From: Olsenella sp. KH3B4
GTDB taxonomy: Bacteria; Actinomycetota; Coriobacteriia; Coriobacteriales; Atopobiaceae
DNA length: 64,000 nucleotides
Assembly: GCA_900111695.1 (NCBI GenBank)
Contig: FOHD01000003.1
Location: 124,001 to 188,000, forward strand
Direction: 5' to 3'
The number at the start of each line of letters is the position of its first letter. The first letter of the stretch is position 1. Made by a program: the position numbers and the translations under genes. Under the pieces are notes generated by a model that made no database searches, was not told where the DNA came from, and saw only the letters and a program-made list of their open reading frames with translations. This document shows positions 32,801 through 41,768 of this stretch, one piece after another.

Positions 32801-35578
32801 CTATCGAAGGGCCTGTACGGGGTCCTTGCGCGCGGCGCGAATTGCGGGTATGAGGCCCGAGAACACAGCAAGGATAATGCCCACCGCCAAGGCAGGAATG
32901 ATGGTCCATGGGGTGGGGGATACCAGGCGTGCCTCTCCGGTGAGGTTTGCGATCGTGTAGGACAGCGGGAAGCTCGCAACAAGTGCGGCAAGCGACCCTA
33001 CGCAGCCTGCAATCAGGCCAATCAAGGCGTTCTCCCAGCTAAACAGTTTGACAATGTCGCGCCTGGTGGCTCCGAGCGCCCGTAATGTTCCAATTTCAGC
33101 GCGACGCTCGATGGCCGCGACCGAGGTCACCGAGAACAGCATGAACACGCTCAGCGCCAACGCAAGCACCATGAGCGCGACAAGGGCGTTGTTCACTACG
33201 CCCACCACTTTGGTCACCTGCTCGACTCCGCGCTGGCTCATGTCCTCATAGCTCAACGGTGCCGAGTCATCGCCCACCACGTTCGAATTGAAGCTATCGA
33301 TCTCGCTCACAATCTGCGTTCGCTCGTCGACCCCAGAGGGATAGATGCGTATGGAGGTCGGCTTGTCTATATCGGCCGCACCCAACTCTTCCATGTTCTG
33401 AGCATAGGCGCTGTTCAGCGTGGGCGGTGCGATGGACTCGATGTCGCGCACGAAGTCTTCGTCAGAGAGGGCCGCAACCGTGGCCACGTCCTCTGCGCCA
33501 ATGGTGAGGTTGCCATTTGCGTCAAAGTAGTCCTTGAAGTGCTCCCGCAGGGCAACGACCTGCTCGTCACTCAGACTATCGATGTAGGTTCGCTTGGCAT
33601 CGGAAAGCTCCGCCTCGTCCACTACCGCATGAAACGCCTCGCGCGCCCGAGCGGCCTCGGCAGCCTGCTTGGAACCCCGCGATTCCTCCGAGAACTTCCG
33701 CCCCGTAAAGACGTCCACATCTGGCGATGCCTTCTGGGCAACTGCGACCTCGCTCTTATTACAGTGCTCGACAAGCCAGGGAATGAGCGCCGAGCTGTAT
33801 CCGATTGCTCCGGTTTCGGCAACGTCTTTAATCTCGGCAGACTCGCGCACGATCCCCACAATCTTGAGCTTGGGGGCGTTTGCTAGCGCCTGGTCCATGT
33901 GGCTGCTGCCTTGTGTGACCTTCGTCCAGCCGCTGCCGCTTTGTACGTAATAGTCGCTAGCAGGTATGATGGTGAACTCGCGCCCGAGCAGGTCATCGAA
34001 CGAATACGAATCGCTGATCCCCGGGATTTGCGTGTCCTGCTTGTTCAGGAGAAGGTCGGCTGACACGTCCTTTAGTGCCTGAAGGTCCGCGATGCCGGTC
34101 GCATAGAGGAAGTAGTCGGAAACGCGACCTTGTCGGTCGGTAATGATGACCGCCTCGTCATACTCCGTTGGCATCTTTCCGGCAAGAAGCTCATACGGGC
34201 TCTTGCCCGCATGCTCGTTGTACGGAAGCTCACGCACGAGGGTCGTTGGGTCTGGAAGCACATCCGAGAGCGCATCTTCCCCGTCGCTCCCAAACACGTG
34301 ACTCAACGAGAGGTTCTTCAGCAGCGTAGCGGAGCCATCGTCCACGATGCAGGTTCCTGCAGAGTCATAGAGATTCAACGGCTCGTCATAGCCCACCTGC
34401 ACGTCATACGCATTGTCCCAGATGCTTGACTGGGCTGAGTTTACGTACCACAGAAACTCTTGCAGGTCGCTGGCGCGGCTCCCCTGGAGCGCGGCAAAGG
34501 TCACGTCTTCGGCGATGGGGGAGGTTGTCACCTCAGTCGGGGCTTCCTCTGATCCAGAAGTGCTGTCAACATCGTTGATTGCGACTTGGGATATTGCGGC
34601 AGCTGTGCCATTCTGCTGTATCACGATGGGATTTGTAGCCAGAGTGGTTGCCGCAACCTGTCGCGTGTAGGCGCGTGCGCCGTCCTGCACCGAAAGCGCA
34701 AGGCACATGCCCATGATGCCCAAAGCTGCCACCACGGTTGTGATGATTGCCCGCTGCCGCTTGTTGTGCATGTGGCTGAGGGCTGTTCTGCGAATGAGCC
34801 TGCTGCGCTGCCGCGGCTTGCGGAATGCGGGCCCGGCTTCCACGCCCGCCGACTCTGGCTCTGGGTTCCCCTGTGGCGTGGGCTTCTCGGCAGGGGGCTC
34901 TTCTCCAGGCTTGGTGTCGCTGACCACGCAGTGCTCGCCAAGCTCGATAACGCGACCGGCATACTCATGGGCAAGCTCTCGGTTGTGGGTTACCACGATG
35001 ACCAGGCGTGATTTAGACGCTTGGGCGAGAAGGTCCATGACCTGTCGGCTGCTTTGGATGTCAAGCGCGCCCGTTGGTTCATCGGCGAGAATCACACGGG
35101 GATTTTTCACGAGCGCCCGCGCAACTGCCACGCGCTGTGCTTGCCCGCCAGAAAGCTCGGAGGGCATGTGCGATTCAAGCCCCGAAAGCCCCACCTCGTC
35201 GAGCGCGCGCTGTACAAGCTCGTCAGCGTTGTCGACCGCAAGCGATTCGTGATTGCAAGCCATGCCAAGCGCCAACCGCACGTTGTCGGCCACGTTGAGA
35301 TAATCCACCAGGTGAGCGTCCTGGAATACGAAGCCCACAAGATCGCTTCGGTAGGCATCCCAGTCCTTCTCGTCAAGCGAGGAGGACGCCATGCCGTCTA
35401 TCTGAAGCGAGCCTTCGTAGTCATGCTCAAGTCCCCCGAGGATGTTGAGCAGCGTTGTCTTTCCGCATCCCGAGCGGCCGAGAATTGCCACGAGTCCACG
35501 GCTGCCAAAAGAAAGCGAGAGCCGGCTCAGAACGAGCTGGCTCCCGTAGCGCTTTGTGATCGACTCGGTTTGAATCAT
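32801..35578 (-). CDS. MacB-type ABC exporter, fused ATPase and permease
   Basis: 925 residues. The N-terminal 230 are an ABC ATPase: Walker A GRSGCGKTTLL (34-44), Q-loop FVFQDAH, signature LSGGQAQRVAVARAL, Walker B RVILADEPTGALD and His switch VTHNRE. A linker with Pro/Glu follows. The permease part has one helix near 290 (AIITTVVAALGIMGMCLAL), a large outer domain of about 450 residues, and the FtsX region with three C-terminal helices. In MacB, the outer domain gathers substrates, such as peptides or virulence factors. The gene is more AT-rich than its surroundings, suggesting transfer. It is 33 bases downstream of the zinc-ribbon gene, so they form an operon. Confidence 0.93.
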   Translation of the reverse strand: MIQTESITKRYGSQLVLSRLSLSFGSRGLVAILGRSGCGKTTLLNILGGLEHDYEGSLQIDGMASSSLDEKDWDAYRSDLVGFVFQDAHLVDYLNVADNVRLALGMACNHESLAVDNADELVQRALDEVGLSGLESHMPSELSGGQAQRVAVARALVKNPRVILADEPTGALDIQSSRQVMDLLAQASKSRLVIVVTHNRELAHEYAGRVIELGEHCVVSDTKPGEEPPAEKPTPQGNPEPESAGVEAGPAFRKPRQRSRLIRRTALSHMHNKRQRAIITTVVAALGIMGMCLALSVQDGARAYTRQVAATTLATNPIVIQQNGTAAAISQVAINDVDSTSGSEEAPTEVTTSPIAEDVTFAALQGSRASDLQEFLWYVNSAQSSIWDNAYDVQVGYDEPLNLYDSAGTCIVDDGSATLLKNLSLSHVFGSDGEDALSDVLPDPTTLVRELPYNEHAGKSPYELLAGKMPTEYDEAVIITDRQGRVSDYFLYATGIADLQALKDVSADLLLNKQDTQIPGISDSYSFDDLLGREFTIIPASDYYVQSGSGWTKVTQGSSHMDQALANAPKLKIVGIVRESAEIKDVAETGAIGYSSALIPWLVEHCNKSEVAVAQKASPDVDVFTGRKFSEESRGSKQAAEAARAREAFHAVVDEAELSDAKRTYIDSLSDEQVVALREHFKDYFDANGNLTIGAEDVATVAALSDEDFVRDIESIAPPTLNSAYAQNMEELGAADIDKPTSIRIYPSGVDERTQIVSEIDSFNSNVVGDDSAPLSYEDMSQRGVEQVTKVVGVVNNALVALMVLALALSVFMLFSVTSVAAIERRAEIGTLRALGATRRDIVKLFSWENALIGLIAGCVGSLAALVASFPLSYTIANLTGEARLVSPTPWTIIPALAVGIILAVFSGLIPAIRAARKDPVQALR

Positions 35579-35611
35579 TGGGGCTTCCCTAAAGCGTCAA
35601 GCGCGCTGCTC

Positions 35612-36559
35612 CTACTTCACGTAGATGTCCGAGACGAGCTGCTGATACGCGCTCTTGAAGTTCGACTGGCTGCTGCCGGTGCCCGAGACGAAGTCCGGGG
35701 TGGCCGAGAAGATCACTACCTCGGTGTAGTTGGAGAACGTGAAGGATGCGGCAACCGCAAAGTAGTCCTTGTTTTCTCCCACCGCCAGGCACATGCCCTG
35801 GGCCTGAGAGGCCAGTGAGCTCAGGCTGAAGTTCGAGAGCACTTGATGGGCGAGGTCTGAATTAGCGCTTGCGGAGACTACGTGGTCACTTGAAATGCCT
35901 GCCTTGCTCATGGAATCGGCGAGGTCCTTGGCCTTGAAGTCGGTCTTCTTGGTGACCGTTGCGTACGCGACGCAGCCTGTGCTCTGCTCGGTGACACTAT
36001 CCGAGGGGCTGATGTTTACGAGCGCCCACTGACCGTCCAGCGTCTTTACGTCGTCATCGCTCAGAGAGAGGCTGTTGCCGTAGCTGCTCAGCCCAGAGTT
36101 CACCTTCTCTTGGATAAGCTTGGCGGCGTCCTGACTGGAGAAGTAGACCGGCTCGTCGGCTACGTTTGCCTTGGTCGCAGAAGAGAGCGCACCGGAATCC
36201 CCGCTCATCACTTTTCCGAGCACCCCGTTGGAGGAGCTTATCGCCGGGACAACCAAGAACACAACTAGGAGGACTGCTGCCACCGCAATGGCGCCAATGA
36301 TTGCGAACACGGGGACCTTGCTCTTTGGCTTAACGGCTGTGCCCATGGTGCCTGTTCCGGCGGCTGGCGTATAGGGAGGCATGGCAGGGTTTGTGCCAAA
36401 GGGCCCGGCGTTAGGCATCTGGCCGTTGACCTGCGTCGTGGGGTTGGCGCTTGGAATTGGCTGCGTGCCGGTAGCGCTACTCTGCGTTAAAGGCTGGCCG
36501 CACTTCTGGCAGAACTTCGCTCCGTCGACGTTCTTCGTTCCGCATTTAGGACAGAACAT
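35612..36559 (-). CDS. Zinc-ribbon membrane protein
   Basis: 315 residues. The N-terminal zinc ribbon (MFCPKCGTKNVDGAKFCQKCG: Cys3, Cys6, Cys18 and Cys21) is cytoplasmic. A Pro/Gly/Asn linker follows, then one membrane helix (VFAIIGAIAVAAVLLVVFLV) and an outer domain of about 200 residues that I do not recognise; it contains the segments DDDVKTLDGQWALVN and CVAYATVTKKTDFKAKDL, the second suggesting a lipid- or ligand-binding fold. The start follows a strong AAGGAGG site. It precedes the ABC exporter in the same operon. A divergent gene with the same zinc-ribbon start lies 232 bases away. Confidence 0.82.
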   Translation of the reverse strand: MFCPKCGTKNVDGAKFCQKCGQPLTQSSATGTQPIPSANPTTQVNGQMPNAGPFGTNPAMPPYTPAAGTGTMGTAVKPKSKVPVFAIIGAIAVAAVLLVVFLVVPAISSSNGVLGKVMSGDSGALSSATKANVADEPVYFSSQDAAKLIQEKVNSGLSSYGNSLSLSDDDVKTLDGQWALVNISPSDSVTEQSTGCVAYATVTKKTDFKAKDLADSMSKAGISSDHVVSASANSDLAHQVLSNFSLSSLASQAQGMCLAVGENKDYFAVAASFTFSNYTEVVIFSATPDFVSGTGSSQSNFKSAYQQLVSDIYVK

Positions 36560-36624
36560 GGCAAGTCCTCCTTAGGTCAACTTCAAATGCCATGGCAAGA
36601 TTATCGCCCAATGCTTTGGCGTTC

Positions 36625-36713
36625 GTTGCGCAACCTTTGGGAGAGGCAAATGCCCCGGTGGCACTTTTTCAGTCTTTGCCTCGCTTGCCACACGTAAGCT
36701 TTTGTTGCGCAAC
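36625..36713. promoter_or_regulatory. Two identical GTTGCGCAAC palindromes in the divergent promoter gap
   Basis: GTTGCGCAAC occurs at 36625-36634 and 36704-36713, 79 bases apart, inside the 232-base gap between two divergent zinc-ribbon genes. Each is a perfect 10-bp palindrome preceded by TT(C/T). They are candidate operators for one regulator that controls both genes. Confidence 0.55.
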
Positions 36714-36791
36714 AGACGCGTGGTTTTGTGCTGATACCATTCAGTAGACGGTTGGGGAATCCCGAACTAATTATTTGAGAGCGAGGCTGGC

Positions 36792-38216
36792 ATGATTTGT
36801 CCCAAGTGCGGGGCCGAAAACGCCGACGGATCCCGGTTCTGCAAGACATGCGGAGCGCCCTTGGCAGATGCCACATCAACTGTAGACACAGCTGTGCCCA
36901 CGTATTCCAATAAGAGTTCAAAGAAAGCTCTGGTGGCGGTGATAGCCGTTGTGGCCGTTGTGCTGGTGGCGGTTCTGGCTGCAAACCTGCTGGGGCTTGT
37001 GCACATTGGGGCTTCTTCAAGCGCGGGGTCGCAGGCTTCTGGCGGCAAGACTTCGCCTGACACTACCGTGGTGAGCTCCGCTCTCTGGTCTGGGAATGAC
37101 ACCTCGCCTTACGTAGACCAAGATGGGACGGAGTGCGGGAACACCCCTTCGAATTATGGGCAGAGTGCCCCTACCGTAAGCGATTCCGACTACGACTACT
37201 TCTACTCCGAGAGCGAAGGTGGCCTTTGCCGAGCAAAGAAGGGCAGCTCGCAGGTGGATGTCATCCTTCCTACCAGCAAGCTCGGGAGCGCGGACTTACA
37301 TTCAAGCTTGTATCTCAACAAAGATGGCGACACCCTCTTCTTTGTGGAGAGCTACTATCGCTATTCGAGCTTTTCGAGTAGTTCGTTTGCCATTTGCTCG
37401 GTTGGTGCCGACGGCTCGGGCTTCACCACGCTCCTAGAAATCCCATCGACGGATAAAAGCACGGGGTCATACTCCTACATCAGCGGACTCTACTTGTACG
37501 ATCACACGCTGTACTATGTCGTGCAGAGCCTGGCTGGTGAGTCGAGGTATTCGGAGTACACGTACGATGTGTATACGATGGATGAAGACGGCTCAAACCA
37601 GCAAAAACGCTGCAGCATACAGCTCGTGGGCTACGCTGAGTTTTTCGTAACGAAGGACAAGGTGTACTACACCTACAACAAGCCAGATGTTGACAACCCC
37701 GGAGGCTCTTCGCGCAGCAGCGTGTTCTCCCAGAACTTGGATGGGTCTGATCAGCAGGAGGTTTATGTGAGCAGCCTGTCGGAGATTGCGGATGGCCCCC
37801 TTGTCCAGGACGGCAATGTCTACGTGATGGAGAGCACGTCCTCCAACTATTCCTCGGATTCCTCGGGTGCGTCGAGGCTCCAGCTAACGCGAATAGATGC
37901 GTCAGACAACAGCCCAAGTGTTCTGTGGACTGGGGAGACGCTGTCCTACCATGACTATTATCAGCTTAGTGCTATCGCCGACGACAACGTCTATTTGATT
38001 GAAAGCAGCGATGGAAGGCTGCTGAGCCTTGTTGGCGTGCCCCTTGTGGGTGGCGATTCAAAAGCGTTGTCCGTGGACTTTGCAGGCGTGGGTCCATCGC
38101 TTTCCAACGCCAGCGACTGCCTTGTTTTGTATGGCAGCAATACAGCGTGGTCCGCTGGTGCGGAGGTCACGCGCATCGGCTTTGACGGCACGGTGTTCCG
38201 CGAGGTAGTCGGCTAG
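36792..38216 (+). CDS. Zinc-ribbon membrane protein with a DUF5050-like domain
   Basis: 474 residues. Zinc ribbon at the start (MICPKCGAENADGSRFCKTCG, Cys3-x2-Cys6 and Cys17-x2-Cys20), a membrane helix (LVAVIAVVAVVLVAVLAANLL) and a long outer domain rich in Tyr, Ser and Asp with repeated hydrophobic blades (DYFYSESEGGLCRAK, TLYYVVQSLAGES, KVYYTYNKPD). The blade pattern resembles DUF5050/TolB-like beta-propellers. GAGAGCGAGG precedes the ATG. The sequence is AT-rich for the window. It may sense or bind a cell-surface ligand. A terminator follows at 38281. Confidence 0.82.
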   Translation: MICPKCGAENADGSRFCKTCGAPLADATSTVDTAVPTYSNKSSKKALVAVIAVVAVVLVAVLAANLLGLVHIGASSSAGSQASGGKTSPDTTVVSSALWSGNDTSPYVDQDGTECGNTPSNYGQSAPTVSDSDYDYFYSESEGGLCRAKKGSSQVDVILPTSKLGSADLHSSLYLNKDGDTLFFVESYYRYSSFSSSSFAICSVGADGSGFTTLLEIPSTDKSTGSYSYISGLYLYDHTLYYVVQSLAGESRYSEYTYDVYTMDEDGSNQQKRCSIQLVGYAEFFVTKDKVYYTYNKPDVDNPGGSSRSSVFSQNLDGSDQQEVYVSSLSEIADGPLVQDGNVYVMESTSSNYSSDSSGASRLQLTRIDASDNSPSVLWTGETLSYHDYYQLSAIADDNVYLIESSDGRLLSLVGVPLVGGDSKALSVDFAGVGPSLSNASDCLVLYGSNTAWSAGAEVTRIGFDGTVFREVVG

Positions 38217-38280
38217 AGGCTGTTCGGTTGTGGCGTGATGCTCATCATCGCGCCCCTGGGGGCCATCCCTGCTTGGGTGT

Positions 38281-38323
38281 AAAGTGCTGACAGGCAATTG
38301 CCGTTGTCTGCCAGCACTTTTGT
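38281..38323 (+). terminator. Terminator after the DUF5050-like gene
   Basis: AAAGTGCTG (38281-38289) pairs with CAGCACTTT (38312-38320), followed by TGTTG. The loop has an inner fold (GGCAATTGCC). The T-run is short, so moderate confidence. Confidence 0.65.
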
Positions 38324-38342
38324 TGTGAAAGGAATCGTGAGC

Positions 38343-38867
38343 GTGCCGAATATCCTCTTTGTCTGTCACGGCAACATCTGTCGCTCGACCATGGCCCAGT
38401 TCGTGATGGAGGAGCTGGTACGCCGCGCCGGCCGCGAAGGAGGCTTCCAGATCGACTCTGCCGCAACCAGCCGAGAAGAGCTGGGCAACGACGTCCACCC
38501 CGGCACGCGCGAGCGCCTGCGTCGCGCGGACATCCCCTGCGGTCACCACGCCGCGCGCCAGATGGGACCCAAGGACTACGACCGATTCGACTACATCGTG
38601 GGCATGGACCGCGACAACTACGACGGCATGTACCGTCTGCTTCTGGGCGAGAGGGGCATGGGCTTCTCGTGGCCGCCCGTCTCGGAGCAGCTCGTGCACG
38701 AGGCGGACCCGCTACACAAGGTCTCGCTGCTTATGGATTGGACCGGCCACCCGCGCGACGTTGCGGACCCCTGGTATACCGGCAACTTCGACGCCACCTA
38801 CGACGACGTGATGGCTGGCTGCACCGCCATGCTCGGCAAGCTGCTGCCTCAGGCCAAGGTCCGCTAG
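38343..38867 (+). CDS. Low-molecular-weight phosphotyrosine phosphatase
   Basis: 174 residues. The N-terminus PNILFVCHGNICRSTMAQFV is the P-loop (Cys8 nucleophile, Arg14), and the general acid Asp is in VADPWYTGNFDATYDDV. These cytosolic enzymes remove phosphate from tyrosine kinases or their targets, often in exopolysaccharide control. GTG at 38343 is chosen with AAAGGA 9 bases upstream. GTG 38337 (3-base spacing) is an alternative. The U32 peptidase starts 2 bases after its stop, so they are co-transcribed. The terminator at 38281 lies upstream. Confidence 0.93.
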   Translation: MPNILFVCHGNICRSTMAQFVMEELVRRAGREGGFQIDSAATSREELGNDVHPGTRERLRRADIPCGHHAARQMGPKDYDRFDYIVGMDRDNYDGMYRLLLGERGMGFSWPPVSEQLVHEADPLHKVSLLMDWTGHPRDVADPWYTGNFDATYDDVMAGCTAMLGKLLPQAKVR

Positions 38868-38869
38868 CG

Positions 38870-40060
38870 ATGGGCGCCGCGATACCCATGGAGCTCCTGT
38901 CGCCCGCCGGTGGCCCCGAGCAGCTGCGTGAGGCCATCCACTTTGGCGCGAACGCAGTCTACCTGGCCGGGCGTCGTTGGGGCATGCGGGCGGGGAGCCG
39001 CAACTTCTCGGATGAGGAGCTTGCACGGGCGGTGTCCTACGCGCACGCGCGGGGTGTCGCGGTTCACGTGACCGTGAACACGGTCATGACCGATGCGGAT
39101 ACAGACGCGCTACCGGCGTTCTTCTCGCTTCTCGCTGATGTTGGCGCGGATGCGGTAATCGTGGCAGACCTTGGGGCCATTGCGCTTGCGCGCACGTACG
39201 CGCCGCAGGTGGCGGTCCACGTTTCCACGCAGGCGTCGGTCATGAGCGCGGCAGCGGCCGAGGCGTACGCGCGCCTTGGGGCCAGGCGCGTGGTTCTCGC
39301 CCGCGAGATGACGCTTGCGCAGATCGCTGAGATGCAGCGTCGCGTGACGGGGGAGCTCGAGCTAGAGGCCTTCGCGCACGGCTCGATGTGCATGGCGTAC
39401 TCGGGACGCTGCCTGCTCTCGGCAGGGCTCATGGGGCAGAGGCGCTCCGCCAGCCATGGGGCATGCGCGCAGCCCTGTCGTTGGGCGTGGTCGCTTGTGG
39501 AGGAGAAGTCCGGGGCCGTACTGCCGGTGGAGCAGGGCGCGAGTGCGAGCTACCTGCTCTCGTCGAACGACCTCTGCATGATTGGGCACCTGGACGAGCT
39601 GCGCGAGGCTGGCGTCGATGCCATCAAGCTCGAGGGGCGCTCGAAGGGCGCCTACTATGCGGCGGCGGTGACCAATGCGTACCGACACGTTCTGGACGGC
39701 GAGGACGCGGGGCCGTGGCGCCAGGAGCTGGACCTCGTGAGCCACCGCCCGTACTCCACGGGCTTCTACCTGGGAGAACCCCGGCAGAATCCGGGCAGGG
39801 TGGACTACCGGCGCGAGAGGTGCCTGGTGGGCGTGGTGGAGCAGGTCTCGGCTGGCGCGACCGGGGAGAATGGCGCGTGCGTCGCTGCCGTCCGCTGCCG
39901 CAACCGCGCAGAAGCTGGCGACGCGCTTGAGGCGCTCTCGCCCGGGCGGTCGCCGCGCAGCTTTGGGCTGGACGCACCTCTCGTTACGAATGGCGAGCTC
40001 TACCAGCTGGAGCTTCCCTTTGCGGTGGAGCCGCTCGACCTTCTCTGCGCGCGGACGTGA
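38870..40060 (+). CDS. U32-family peptidase-like protein (TrhP-type)
   Basis: 396 residues, U32 family; several members act in tRNA hydroxylation (TrhP) or collagenase-like activity. Visible: LLSPAGGPEQLREAIHFGANAVYL at the start, IVADLGAIALARTYAP, VHVSTQASV, and the family signature AFAHGSMCMAYSGRCLLS with the conserved Cys residues, then SHGACAQPCRW. AIKLEGRSKGAYYAAAVTNAY is also typical. The ATG directly follows the phosphatase. The shortest start (MELLSPAGG) is possible. Function in tRNA modification is known for relatives only. Confidence 0.9.
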   Translation: MGAAIPMELLSPAGGPEQLREAIHFGANAVYLAGRRWGMRAGSRNFSDEELARAVSYAHARGVAVHVTVNTVMTDADTDALPAFFSLLADVGADAVIVADLGAIALARTYAPQVAVHVSTQASVMSAAAAEAYARLGARRVVLAREMTLAQIAEMQRRVTGELELEAFAHGSMCMAYSGRCLLSAGLMGQRRSASHGACAQPCRWAWSLVEEKSGAVLPVEQGASASYLLSSNDLCMIGHLDELREAGVDAIKLEGRSKGAYYAAAVTNAYRHVLDGEDAGPWRQELDLVSHRPYSTGFYLGEPRQNPGRVDYRRERCLVGVVEQVSAGATGENGACVAAVRCRNRAEAGDALEALSPGRSPRSFGLDAPLVTNGELYQLELPFAVEPLDLLCART

Positions 40061-40113
40061 GAAGTCGCGCACCGCGCTCCGCCCATATCTGCCACTTGCC
40101 GAATAGCATTACG

Positions 40114-40159
40114 TTGTGGACGGCTTCCTGCTCAGAATATGTTATATAACAGATAACAT
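40114..40159 (+). promoter_or_regulatory. Promoter region with nested palindromes before NADH oxidase
   Basis: A perfect 12-bp palindrome TGTTATATAACA (40140-40151) sits within ATGTTAT...ATAACAT (40139-40145 and 40153-40159). A TTGTGG box (40114-40119) is 18 bases from TATGTT, so the palindrome overlaps a possible -10. Candidate redox or other repressor site. Confidence 0.45.
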
Positions 40160-40248
40160 TAGCCCAGGGGAGCCCGGGAACAGGCCTCTGCCCTTCTCGG
40201 CCCCTCGCATCCGTCCTTGCGACACGTCGCGTGAGGGAAGGGGAGCAC

Positions 40249-41601
40249 ATGAGCAGGATCGTGATCGTCGGTGCCAATCACGCGGGGACCGCGGCGGCCA
40301 ACGCCATTCTCGACAACCACCCCGGCAACGAGGTCGTGATTATCGACCAGAACAGCAACATCAGCTTCCTGGGCTGCGGCATGGCGCTGTGGATTGGCCG
40401 GCAGATCTCTGGTCCGGACGGCCTCTTCTACCAGACCAAGGAGGGCTTCGAGGCCAAGGGCGCGACGGTCCACATGGAGACGCGCGTGGAGTCCGTCGAC
40501 TACGACGCGCAGGTGGTCCATGCCGTCGCGGTGGACGGCACGCGCATCGACCAGCCGTACGACAAGCTCATTCTCGCCACCGGATCGCTGCCGATCATCC
40601 CGCCCATCGAGGGGATTGACCTGGCCAACGTCCAGCGCGTGAAGCTCTTCCAGGACGCGCAGGCCGTGGTCGAAAAGCTCCACGACCCGGCCATCCGTCG
40701 CGTGACCGTGGTGGGCGCGGGCTACATTGGCGTCGAGCTAGCGGAGGCCTTCCAGCGCAACGGCCGCGAGGTCACGCTCGTGGACATGGCTCCCACCTGC
40801 GTCTCCGGCAACTTTGACGAGGAGTTTAGCGACCTCATGGCCGAGAACCTCCGCGGCCACGGCATCGAGCTGGCGTTTGGCGAGAAGGTCCTGCGCCTTG
40901 AGGGCGAGAACGGCAAGGTGGCCCGCGTGGTCACCGACAAGGGCACCCACCAGGCCGACCTTGTGTGCATGTGCATTGGCTTCAAGCCCAACACCGAGCT
41001 CTTCGCGGATGCGGGCTTTGACACGCTGCGCAACGGCGCCCTGCTCGTTGACCACCACCAGGAGACGAGCCGTCGGGGCGTGTACGCGGTGGGCGACTGC
41101 TCGAGCTGCTTCTACAACGCCAAGGACGGCGAGCCGGCCTACATCGCGCTGGCGACAAACGCCGTGCGCTCGGGCATCGTAGCTGGTCACAATGCGTGTG
41201 GCATGGCCCTCGAGGGCGTGGGCGTGCAGGGGTCGTCGGGCATCTGCATCTACGATCTCAAGATGGTGGCCACGGGCCTCACCGAGGCTGCTGCGCGCAA
41301 GGCTGGCTACGATGCGTGCGTGAGTGACTTCTCGCAGGTGCAGAAGGCGACCTTTGTGGAGGGCGATAACCCCGAGGTCAAGATTCGGGTGGTCTTCGAC
41401 GGCACCACGCGCAGGGTCCTTGGGGCGCAGATGGCCTCGACCTACGACATGAGCGCGGGCATCCACATGTTCTCGCTGGCGATTCAGGAGGGGCTGACCA
41501 TCGACCGCCTGGCGCTTCTCGACGTCTTCTTCCTCCCGCACTTCAACCAGCCGTACAACTACTACACCATGGCCGCCTACTCTGCGGCTCTGGGCGCCTA
41601 A
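40249..41601 (+). CDS. nox: NADH oxidase (water-forming), CoA-disulfide reductase family
   Basis: 450 residues. FAD-binding start SRIVIVGANHAGTAAANAIL, the redox-active Cys43 in SFLGCGMALW (sulfenate in water-forming NADH oxidase), the NAD-binding segment VTVVGAGYIGVELAEAF and the second FAD motif VYAVGDCSSC all appear, then the C-terminal dimer domain. It reduces O2 to water with NADH to regenerate NAD+ during fermentation. ATG 40249 follows GGGGAG; the earlier ATG 40231 reads MREGEH, lacking the family start. Relatives include CoA-disulfide reductase, which uses the same Cys. A nested palindrome lies upstream. Confidence 0.93.
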   Translation: MSRIVIVGANHAGTAAANAILDNHPGNEVVIIDQNSNISFLGCGMALWIGRQISGPDGLFYQTKEGFEAKGATVHMETRVESVDYDAQVVHAVAVDGTRIDQPYDKLILATGSLPIIPPIEGIDLANVQRVKLFQDAQAVVEKLHDPAIRRVTVVGAGYIGVELAEAFQRNGREVTLVDMAPTCVSGNFDEEFSDLMAENLRGHGIELAFGEKVLRLEGENGKVARVVTDKGTHQADLVCMCIGFKPNTELFADAGFDTLRNGALLVDHHQETSRRGVYAVGDCSSCFYNAKDGEPAYIALATNAVRSGIVAGHNACGMALEGVGVQGSSGICIYDLKMVATGLTEAAARKAGYDACVSDFSQVQKATFVEGDNPEVKIRVVFDGTTRRVLGAQMASTYDMSAGIHMFSLAIQEGLTIDRLALLDVFFLPHFNQPYNYYTMAAYSAALGA

Positions 41602-41618
41602 CCCCGCGGGATTGAACT

Positions 41619-41646
41619 CCCCGGCAATGGAATCCCGTTGCCGGGG
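41619..41646. terminator. 9-bp hairpin after NADH oxidase
   Basis: CCCCGGCAA (41619-41627) and TTGCCGGGG (41638-41646) form a perfect stem with a 10-base loop. A second, related GGAATCCC(A/G)TTGCCGGG unit follows to about 41680. No T-run, so it could be an mRNA end or a small repeat. Confidence 0.5.
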
Positions 41647-41768
41647 AATGGAATCCCATTGCCGGGCAAGAAAATCCCGTCCATGCGGAACTCTGTTGGA
41701 GGTTCCAATTACTGTCGTCTCCGGGCGTTAGACTCTTGAGAGTCAATTCGATACCACAGGAGACATGC

